Below are positions 1 through 4,915 of a stretch of DNA of 5,625 nucleotides, in pieces; the stretch's first letter is position 1; the number at the start of each line of letters is the position of its first letter. Where the stretch lies: assembly GCA_031285605.1 (NCBI GenBank), contig JAITVW010000214.1, positions 1 to 5,625 of the forward strand. Direction: 5' to 3'. The stretch is from Fusobacteriales bacterium. Lineage in GTDB: Bacteria > Fusobacteriota > Fusobacteriia > Fusobacteriales > Leptotrichiaceae. Both the position numbers and the translations under genes were made by a program. Under the pieces are notes generated by a model that was not told the DNA's origin, ran no database searches, and worked only from the letters and a program-made list of their open reading frames with translations.

Positions 1-1112
1 CTTCAGGAACAACAGGAACGACAAACAGAACAAGGGCAGTAGCAGCTGTAACATCATTAAGTAAATTTTGGAAAATAAAGTATTCTCCTGTAATAGGTTC
101 GGGAAAAAGAGACGGAGTAATGGAAGATAAAGGAGTCTTTTCCAGAATAAATATAAGAGGTGTAATGATGGCGTCAATTCCAGGATTCATTACAATGGCT
201 TTGGTGCTCGCAGCAAGTAAGCTTCCGTTTTTAAACGGGCTTAGTGAGATATTTGATATTTTAATAAAAGCACTTCCTGTAATTATTGCAGCTCTGGCGG
301 CGAAGCAGGTTTCCGGTCTTGATGAGGTAGGGATAGTTTCCGGTATAGTAGCAGGTGTTTTATCAGTGAACGGCGGAATAATCGGCGGTATGATAGGCGG
401 AATTCTTGCCGGAATATTATGCTTTTATATGATAAAGCTGTGCTTTAGTTATAATTTCCCCGCTACGACTGCAAATATAGTAGCAGGAGGAATTTCCGGT
501 CTTGCTTCGGGACTGGTAGTTTATTATTTTATAGCACCAATAGCATTATGGCTTGGTGATGGTTTGAGAGCAGTTATAGAAATGGCATTGAATATCAGTC
601 CTATTTTGGCAGGAGGAATCGCAGGTCTTTTGATCTGGCCGGCAATAATAGGGGGAGTATATCATGCTGCAATACTGCCTATAGTACTGCTTGAAATGGA
701 GAAAACAGGAACAAGCTTCCTTGGAGCGATAGACATGACAGGTCTTGTAATGGTTTCGACAGGAATAATGCTTGCAAATATAATATTTCCAAGACAAAAA
801 AGCGACAGAGCAATAGCAACACCGGGACTTTTAATAAATGTCTTTTTTGGGACATTTGTAGAAGCTTCATATCCGTTTATGTTTTCGGATAAGCTTGTAA
901 TGGCGGGTGCAATGATTTCCGGATGTCTCGGAGGAATCGTGGTAGGAATGTATAATCTTAGAGGAACAGCTTATGTTCCGTCAATTTTCGCACCGGTTAT
1001 GTCAAATAATGTTGCAGGATTTGCAATAAGTATGATAATATCAGCAGGATCTGCATTTGCAATAACATCACTCGCAAATAAAATAGCAGCAAAGAAAAAT
1101 AATTCACAGTAA
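1..1112 (+). CDS. PTS sugar permease, EIIC domain (5' end outside window)
   Basis: Integral membrane permease domain of a phosphoenolpyruvate-dependent sugar phosphotransferase system, which carries a sugar across the inner membrane while EIIB phosphorylates it. The frame is open from position 3 with no stop, so the gene begins before the window. The first visible Met (120) is followed by about ten hydrophobic segments (from Met120, roughly residues 15-33, 48-62, 70-106, 121-144, 160-192, 205-223, 235-247, 259-280, 297-318). Family-like motifs are ALPVIIAAL (51-59), GGVYHAAILP (178-187) and GTFVEASYPF (244-253). The last resembles the conserved 'ITEPxxPF' substrate-site loop of glucose/fructose-type EIIC, with Glu249 as the key acid. 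Codons 3-119 encode a Thr/Gly- then Lys-rich stretch, plausibly a linker from an upstream EIIB domain. A second possible start is ATG 167, preceded by AGAGGTG. It ends 13 nt before the next gene, so the two are probably co-transcribed. The sugar cannot be read from the sequence. Confidence 0.85.
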   Translation, partial: SGTTGTTNRTRAVAAVTSLSKFWKIKYSPVIGSGKRDGVMEDKGVFSRINIRGVMMASIPGFITMALVLAASKLPFLNGLSEIFDILIKALPVIIAALAAKQVSGLDEVGIVSGIVAGVLSVNGGIIGGMIGGILAGILCFYMIKLCFSYNFPATTANIVAGGISGLASGLVVYYFIAPIALWLGDGLRAVIEMALNISPILAGGIAGLLIWPAIIGGVYHAAILPIVLLEMEKTGTSFLGAIDMTGLVMVSTGIMLANIIFPRQKSDRAIATPGLLINVFFGTFVEASYPFMFSDKLVMAGAMISGCLGGIVVGMYNLRGTAYVPSIFAPVMSNNVAGFAISMIISAGSAFAITSLANKIAAKKNNSQ

Positions 1113-1125
1113 AGGAGAGATTTAG

Positions 1126-1977
1126 ATGATTTTAGGAGATTCAGGACAAAAAAGAAGAAAAGCACTGAAAAAAGTATTGGATGCAGTAGAAGAACATGGA
1201 GGAACAACTATACTAAGCACGGGAATAACGGGAGATGATGCGAGAATAGCAAGAGCAGCAGTGGCTGGAGGAGCAAGACTTCTGGAACCTAATCATCCGG
1301 CAGTGGCTTTGGCAAGGGGGCATAAAGGTGTAATTACAATGCATGCTGCAGAACAGGTAAGACACGAAATACCGCTTGATGAAATGCTGAAAGTAACACA
1401 GGGAGTAAGAAACGTAGTAGGAGAAGATATTTACATAACTGTAGGTGTTCCGGGAGGATTTACCGAAATACTGCCTTTGGAATTAAAGGAAGAAGATTTC
1501 TTCAAAATAGCAATGAGCGGTGCAGACGGGGTACATGTACATAAATCTACCCTTGAAGATCTTAAAGATGTGGTAAAATATGCACATAAATATGGTTTAT
1601 TGGTAGATGCATATATAGGACATCCGGATGATCTTCATACTTTTGGAATATCTGCAAGTACACCGGAAGAAGTAGCAGAAGCGGCGAAAGCAATGGAGAA
1701 AATCGGAGTGGACATGATAGGTTTAATGACAGGAATGAGCTATGAAGGAACTGCAGCAGGGGAAATACATCCTGTAATCAAAGAGAGACTTTCGGCACTG
1801 GTATCTTCGGTAAAAGTTCCTACACTTGCAGAGGGCGGAATAAATGATACTAATTATGAGGCATTTAAAGATACAGGAGTAAACATACTCGTAATAGGAA
1901 CATCAATTGATAATGTGGTATCAGAGGCAGCTACAAATGTAGTAAAGAAATTTTTATCATTAAAAAAACAGGCTTAA
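1126..1977 (+). CDS. TIM-barrel protein with phosphate-binding signature, linked to the PTS
   Basis: A 283-residue soluble protein with no signal peptide or membrane segment. The alternating beta/alpha pattern fits a (beta/alpha)8 barrel: strands near residues 27-34, 51-57, 102-109, 135-139, 158-164, 197-204, 232-239 and 254-261. The last two end in AEGGIND (235-241) and VIGTSID (256-262), which resemble the standard phosphate-binding site of ribulose-phosphate-binding barrels (HisA/HisF, RPE and hexulose-phosphate synthase type). Possible active-site residues at strand ends are His57, His137/His139, Asp161 and His166. The start is well supported: AAGGAG (1112-1117) lies 8 nt before ATG, overlapping the stop of the EIIC gene. 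Codon use matches the EIIC gene. By context it may be an isomerase, epimerase or aldolase acting on the phosphosugar delivered by the PTS. That role is inferred, and I cannot name the reaction or family with certainty. Confidence 0.85.
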   Translation: MILGDSGQKRRKALKKVLDAVEEHGGTTILSTGITGDDARIARAAVAGGARLLEPNHPAVALARGHKGVITMHAAEQVRHEIPLDEMLKVTQGVRNVVGEDIYITVGVPGGFTEILPLELKEEDFFKIAMSGADGVHVHKSTLEDLKDVVKYAHKYGLLVDAYIGHPDDLHTFGISASTPEEVAEAAKAMEKIGVDMIGLMTGMSYEGTAAGEIHPVIKERLSALVSSVKVPTLAEGGINDTNYEAFKDTGVNILVIGTSIDNVVSEAATNVVKKFLSLKKQA

Positions 1978-2014
1978 CTATTCTGTAAAAAACAGGATTT
2001 TGTGTGAATTTAGG

Positions 2015-2050
2015 AATAACACCGAGTAATGATCTTTCGGTGTTATTTTA
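2015..2050 (+). terminator. Intrinsic terminator of the PTS/TIM-barrel operon
   Basis: A perfect 11-bp inverted repeat, AATAACACCGA (2015-2025) and TCGGTGTTATT (2037-2047), encloses an 11-nt loop and runs into TTTTA. It lies 37 nt after the stop of the TIM-barrel gene. The stem is strong; the U-run is short and partly inside the stem. Hairpin, position and gene order together support termination of the + strand unit. Confidence 0.75.
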
Positions 2051-2120
2051 ATAATAAGTGAAATAAACTTAAAGTTAATGAATTGAAATTAACTAAACTG
2101 GAAGAAATAATAAAAAAGAA

Positions 2121-2395
2121 CTACCGGCATTGCTTGGGAATAGTAAAAAGAGCATGTCTGTGAGGACAGTTGATAATATCATTGGAAATCTTCATAGTCC
2201 GGACAGCGGAATATTTGAAGCAGCAGGAAGGGCAAAGATGTAAGAGGAATTCTTTGAGAATGACCGCAAAAGAGGCATTTAAAGATGAAATATCCTTTAT
2301 TAAAATCTCTGCAAGCAATAAAACTAGAGATATATTTCAGCTTATCCTGTATAGTTATTTTATTAGTCATAAAACAATTATACAAGAAATCGGGA
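2121..2395 (-). pseudogene. IS91-like transposase, degraded N-terminal remnant
   Basis: Two minus-strand frames join into one recognisable sequence. The first (upstream, 2240-2385) reads ...KLKYISSF-CRDFNKGYFIF-KCLFCGHSQRIPLT. The second (2121-2235) reads LCPSCCFKYSAV...NDIINCPHRHALFTIP. Together they match the layout of the zinc-binding N-terminal domain of IS91-type transposases: a CRD..KGY lead-in, a C-x2-C pair, a second C-P-S-C pair, then a PHRH-FTIP stretch. The join at about 2235-2240 lacks roughly four residues usual between 'PLT' and 'CPSC' and changes frame, so a deletion of about 11 nt is likely. The frame then meets a TAG after PKQCR, and only weak similarity (FFF...SL) continues. 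The catalytic tyrosine/HUH region is absent. The 5' end stops at the neighbouring element's inverted repeat (2396), without a ribosome site. It is non-functional. The family call rests on motif recall, not a search. Confidence 0.65.
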
Positions 2396-2432
2396 CTGTA
2401 TCAAAATCAATGTCGTCAACTAAAGGAAAAAA
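2396..2432 (+). repeat. Left terminal inverted repeat of the IS4-like element
   Basis: The 37 bases pair with the reverse complement of 2919-2955 at 34 positions; mismatches are at 2407, 2422 and 2426. The core CAATGTCGTCAAC is identical in both. This repeat lies downstream of the transposase remnant and directly adjoins the IS91-like remnant. Confidence 0.8.
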
Positions 2433-2521
2433 GGAAGCAAAAAGAGAATTTATGTATAAGAATATATACGAAAATGTAAAAATAATGTATACTAAAATTA
2501 ACCCGGAAAAGAATATGGGAA

Positions 2522-2849
2522 TTAGAGATGAGTTCTTGTATTCATATGAAGTGGTTTCCAAAACCGGGAATTAGAGCGTTCATACTTCCTGTTTGGTCGC
2601 AGGGGAGAGCGTTCTTTTATTGCTAAAGCTAAAATACAATCAATGAATTGTGGCTTCAAAATATTTATCAAGTTCACAGGTCAGAGTTTTTTTGGGAATA
2701 GAGAGAATGCAAATGATAATTTCATAAAAAGGAAGTTTCCGTTTTCCGGTAAAATTAGTTTTTGACATAGTGTGTTGATTTTTAAAGGAATCAGAATGAA
2801 TGAGAGTAGAAATATTCTTGAATAAATCAAAGATTTTACTTCGCTGAAT
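2522..2849 (-). pseudogene. IS4-like transposase, N-terminus fused out of frame to C-terminus
   Basis: The start codon is ATG at 2849, preceded by GAGGTG (2857-2862) at 7 nt spacing. The first frame gives MIQRSKIFDLF..., then FTGKRKLPFYEIIICIL and LTCELDKYF. This resembles the N-terminal part of IS4-type transposases, where an 'R-K-R-K-L-x-F' stretch is followed by a helix and 'L..EL..YF'. That frame ends at TGA 2640-2642. A second frame from about 2650 down to TAA 2522-2524 reads ...ERSPLRPNRKYERSN...HMN, a basic tail like the C-terminal end of the same family (recalled, less certain). The whole DDE catalytic core is missing, so this is a large internal deletion and cannot encode an active enzyme. 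Confidence 0.65.
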
Positions 2850-2865
2850 CATAAAAAAACACCTC

Positions 2866-2917
2866 ACAATTATAGCTTTATACTTAATTATGAAGTGATT
2901 ATATTGGTAATTGTCAA
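2866..2917 (-). promoter_or_regulatory. Possible promoter of the IS4-like transposase remnant
   Basis: On the minus strand a perfect TTGACA (2912-2917) follows the inner edge of the right inverted repeat. It is followed by CATAAT after 19 nt, a longer spacing than ideal. A perfect TATAAT (2866-2871) lies just before the ribosome site of the remnant but has no good -35 at 17 nt. Either could be used; the assignment is weak. Confidence 0.35.
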
Positions 2918-2918
2918 G

Positions 2919-2955
2919 TTTTTTTCTTAAGTTGACGACATTGTTTTTGATACAG
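2919..2955 (-). repeat. Right terminal inverted repeat of the IS4-like element
   Basis: Inverted partner of 2396-2432 (34/37 identical), outermost bases CTGTATC on the minus strand. It lies upstream of the transposase start and 19 nt from the pepT stop codon, next to a short GC hairpin that probably belonged to the pepT terminator. Confidence 0.8.
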
Positions 2956-2968
2956 CCTCCGGCTTTTT
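2954..2968. terminator. Short GC hairpin at the pepT 3' end, probably a broken terminator
   Basis: AGCC (2954-2957), loop TCC, GGCT (2961-2964), then TTTTT on the + strand. For pepT, which reads on the minus strand and stops 10 nt away, the hairpin has its A-run on the 5' side, but the expected U-run is replaced by the IS end (GTATC...). It looks like one half of a former bidirectional terminator. In its present form it would act better on + strand transcripts leaving the IS. Confidence 0.45.
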
Positions 2969-2974
2969 GAAAAT

Positions 2975-4192
2975 TTATAAATTCAATGAATTTTCTACAA
3001 TTTTTAGTATAACTTCTACGGCTTTTTCCATTGATTGAACAGGTATATATTCAAATCTGCTGTGAAAATTATGACCTCCCGTAAAGATATTAGGACATGG
3101 AAGCCCCATATATGAAAGTCTTCCACCGTCTGTTCCACCTCGGATAGCTTGTATCAGAGGTTTAACGCCTGCATCCTTCATTGATTTTTCTGCAAGATCA
3201 ACAATATACATTACAGGCTCTATTTTTTCTTTCATGTTGTAATATGAATCAGTAATTTTAACATTGATCCAGTTTCCGTTGTTTAATTTATTTATATATC
3301 CTGCAATTCTTACAGCTTCGTTTTTTTTGTGTTCAAATTTTATTTTGTCATGATCTCTTATAATATATTTTAATGTGCTGTTTTCAGTAGTTCCGTTCAT
3401 TTCTGTCAGATGATAAAAGCCTTCATATTTTTCAGTATATTCAGGTCTTTCAAATGAAGGAAGGCTGTTATGAAAATGTATTCCCAGTTCCAGTGCATTG
3501 ATAAGCTTGTCTTTAGCACTTCCCGGATGTACATTTCTTCCTGTGATCTGCACTTCCAGTGTAGCAGCATTAAAATTTTCATATTCCAGTTCTCCGATTT
3601 CTCCGCCGTCAAGCGTGTAAGCGAAATCTGCCGCAAAATCTGCTACATCAAATAAATCAGCTCCTCTGCCTATTTCTTCATCGGGAGTAAAACCTACGCA
3701 TATTGTTCCATGCTCTATTTCAGGGTGATTTTTCAGATAATCCACAGCTGTGATTATCTCAGCGATTCCGGCTTTATCATCTGCTCCCAGAAGAGTAGTA
3801 CCGTCAGTTACGATAATGTCATTTCCCATATAGTTAAGAAGTTCCGGAAAGTCTGATGTTTTCATAGTATATTCCGAATTCAGGGGAATATCTTTCCCGT
3901 CATAGTTTGCGATAATAACAGGCTTTACATTCTCTCCTGTAATATCAGCGGCAGTATCCATGTGTGCAATAAAACCTAAAGAGGGAACTTTTTTTTCTGT
4001 ATTGGAATACAGTTTTCCGGTAACATAACCGTTTTTGTCCATTTTTACGTCATCAAGGCCGATTTCCTCAAGTTCTTTTACCAAAAGCTTTGCCAGAACA
4101 AGCTGTCTTTCAGTACTTGGGCATGTTTTACTGTTTTCATCCGATGTTGTGTAAATTTTTGCATAGTTTATAAATCGTTCATGTACTTTCAT
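2975..4192 (-). CDS. pepT: Peptidase T (tripeptide aminopeptidase), M20 family
   Basis: Cytoplasmic zinc-dependent exopeptidase that removes the N-terminal residue from tripeptides and helps recycle amino acids from peptides. At 405 residues it is close to the 408 of E. coli PepT and appears complete. The two-zinc site is intact: His77 in AHMDT with catalytic Asp79; bridging Asp139 in LLGADDKAG; general-base Glu172 and zinc ligand Glu173 in PDEEIG; Asp195 in TLDGGEIG; His377 in GGHNFHSRFE. RNVHPGSAKDK (219-229) begins the dimerisation/lid domain, and RGGTDGGRLS (351-360) is also a family hallmark. The ATG start is supported by AAGGAG (4201-4206 on the complement) at 8 nt. It lies downstream of the exported-protein gene on the same strand with a 104-nt gap containing two hairpins, so it may have separate control. 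Its 3' end is bordered closely by an IS relic. Confidence 0.95.
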   Translation of the reverse strand: MKVHERFINYAKIYTTSDENSKTCPSTERQLVLAKLLVKELEEIGLDDVKMDKNGYVTGKLYSNTEKKVPSLGFIAHMDTAADITGENVKPVIIANYDGKDIPLNSEYTMKTSDFPELLNYMGNDIIVTDGTTLLGADDKAGIAEIITAVDYLKNHPEIEHGTICVGFTPDEEIGRGADLFDVADFAADFAYTLDGGEIGELEYENFNAATLEVQITGRNVHPGSAKDKLINALELGIHFHNSLPSFERPEYTEKYEGFYHLTEMNGTTENSTLKYIIRDHDKIKFEHKKNEAVRIAGYINKLNNGNWINVKITDSYYNMKEKIEPVMYIVDLAEKSMKDAGVKPLIQAIRGGTDGGRLSYMGLPCPNIFTGGHNFHSRFEYIPVQSMEKAVEVILKIVENSLNL

Positions 4193-4224
4193 TTTGAATT
4201 CTCCTTTTTGATGTTATCCTCACG

Positions 4225-4263
4225 GACTAAACAGTAATTCATTCAGAATCAGGCTGTTTAGTC
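4225..4263. promoter_or_regulatory. Long inverted repeat in the pepT leader region
   Basis: A perfect 10-bp stem, GACTAAACAG (4225-4234) and CTGTTTAGTC (4254-4263), with a 19-nt loop that itself can form ATTC/GAAT (4237-4240 with 4246-4249). On the + strand it runs into TTTGTTTTATTT, as in a terminator, but no + strand gene precedes it. On the minus strand, the direction of the flanking genes, no U-run follows; CGTGAGGATAAC follows instead, then the pepT ribosome site. It may be a leader structure, an operator, or a block to antisense transcription. Confidence 0.5.
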
Positions 4264-4279
4264 TTTGTTTTATTTATAT

Positions 4280-4307
4280 CTGAAAAATTATAAAAACTAT
4301 TTTTCAG
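4280..4307 (-). terminator. AT-rich hairpin overlapping the end of the exported-protein gene
   Basis: A perfect 9-bp inverted repeat, CTGAAAAAT (4280-4288) and ATTTTTCAG (4299-4307), with a 10-nt loop. Its first arm on the minus strand covers the last codons and TAG stop of the gene. The stem is AT-rich and is followed by ATATAAATAAAAC rather than a U-run, so it would be at best a weak terminator or a 3'-end protecting hairpin. Confidence 0.35.
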
Positions 4308-4848
4308 CTCTGTATGTTTCATAAAATTCTTTGTCGGCAATTCTGTATACTTCGCTGTAATCAAGCGGAGAAACAAGAAAATCCCCTTTTTTTACTGTCA
4401 TTTCCTCATTCCATGAAGTTTCTATGGAAAAATCAATACCTTCCACACCAAGTTTTTTGATAAGGGTATTGTCCGCTTTTACTGCTTTGACTTTACCCAG
4501 AGGCTGATAAACATTCCATTTTGAATCCAGTTTTTTCAAGTATTTGTATCTTTTTTCAAATTTTTCTTTTGTAAGTATATACATTTCTTTTGCATCAGTG
4601 GTATTCCTAACTACGAAATCACCTTCACCGGCAGTATTCTGTGTCTCATACCCGTCAGAAGTATAAGTCTTTAAGATTTCTCCCGGAACAGCCTTTCTGG
4701 CAAAAACTGCCTTAAATTTTTCATAAGTCTTTGCTTTTTGAAGAACAGGCTTCATATTTTCAAGCAGGAGTTTCTGCGGAATAACAACAGAAACTGAGAA
4801 TGAGATAAGTGATAAAAGCGAAAACAGCACTACAATTATTTTTTTCAT
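4297..4848 (-). CDS. Exported protein with two repeated GDF-type modules, unknown function
   Basis: A 183-residue protein beginning with a typical signal peptide (MKKII..., hydrophobic to about residue 22), probably exported to the periplasm. I see no lipobox Cys. The mature part shows an internal duplication. Module 1 has GDFVV (76-80), Y90-I91, F97 and Y101; module 2 has GDFLV (155-159), Y168, F175 and Y179. Spacing is nearly identical (14/7/4 and 13/7/4). Module 1 also has PGEILKTYTSDGYETQN before it. The pattern resembles small 'P-G-D-Y' modules found in bacterial and phage-linked hypothetical proteins, whose role I do not know. ATG 4848 is preceded by a full AGGAGG (4853-4858) with a short 4-nt gap; the signal peptide supports this start. 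It lies 67 nt after the esterase gene, on the same strand. Confidence 0.8.
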   Translation of the reverse strand: MKKIIVVLFSLLSLISFSVSVVIPQKLLLENMKPVLQKAKTYEKFKAVFARKAVPGEILKTYTSDGYETQNTAGEGDFVVRNTTDAKEMYILTKEKFEKRYKYLKKLDSKWNVYQPLGKVKAVKADNTLIKKLGVEGIDFSIETSWNEEMTVKKGDFLVSPLDYSEVYRIADKEFYETYRAEK

Positions 4849-4888
4849 GATACCTCCTAAAATATTTCAATTAATAAAATAAAAGCCT

Positions 4889-4904
4889 CAGATATAAATA
4901 TCTG
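4889..4904. repeat. Perfect palindrome CAGATATAAATATCTG between esterase and exported-protein genes
   Basis: Seven-base arms CAGATAT and ATATCTG around AA. On the minus strand it is followed after four bases by TTTTATTTTATT, so it could be a weak terminator for the esterase gene, which stops 12 nt before it. A dimeric regulator site for the downstream exported-protein gene is the alternative. Confidence 0.4.
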
Positions 4905-4915
4905 TAAAATAAGGA

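Larger units (their letters stand above)
2396..2955 (-). mobile_element. Internally deleted IS4-like element (560 bp, MITE-like)
   Basis: The unit is bounded by imperfect inverted repeats that begin CTGTATCAAAA at both ends. Inside are the transposase start, a probable promoter, and a fused N- and C-terminal piece of the transposase, all reading on the minus strand from the right end. IS elements with this kind of transposase are usually well over 1 kb, so most of the middle is missing. It could only move if an intact copy elsewhere supplied transposase. No target-site duplication is seen: left flank ...AATCGGGA, right flank GCCTCCGG.... So the ends may have suffered later deletion, or the flanks have drifted. 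Confidence 0.7.
1978..2974. other. Gene-free interval filled with terminator and IS debris
   Basis: No intact gene is supported here. From left to right it holds the operon terminator (2015-2050), about 70 AT-rich bases of no clear function with a small inverted repeat (AGTTAAT/ATTAACT, 2073-2094), the IS91-like remnant, the deleted IS4-like element, and the broken pepT terminator. The 126 bases between the transposase tail (2522) and the left inverted repeat look like untranslated IS sequence. Confidence 0.7.

Noticed and set aside
1..42. Tail of an upstream gene in frame 1 (ends in TAG at 40-42)
   Set aside because: The Gln-rich stretch uses codons unlike the neighbours, while frame 3 continues straight into the permease with native codon use. 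It is not fully excluded.
546..870. Minus-strand open frames inside the permease gene
   Set aside because: They are shadows of a membrane-protein gene with strong family motifs on the + strand, and have no ribosome sites or recognisable sequence.
2073..2094. Inverted repeat AGTTAAT/ATTAACT with 8-nt loop
   Set aside because: Only 7 AT-rich bases per arm in AT-rich DNA, with no neighbouring gene signal; chance is likely.
2367..2561. A hydrophobic 64-codon open frame on the minus strand
   Set aside because: It reads through the IS inverted repeat and the untranslated end of the IS; the hydrophobic look comes from AT-rich DNA. The transposase tail is in another frame.
2170..2574. A 134-codon open frame on the + strand
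   Set aside because: It runs antisense through both transposase remnants and across an IS inverted repeat, has no good ribosome site, and matches no pattern I know.
2391..2960. Target-site duplication around the IS4-like element
   Set aside because: I compared the bases on both sides, also allowing the ends to shift outward, and found no matching direct repeat.
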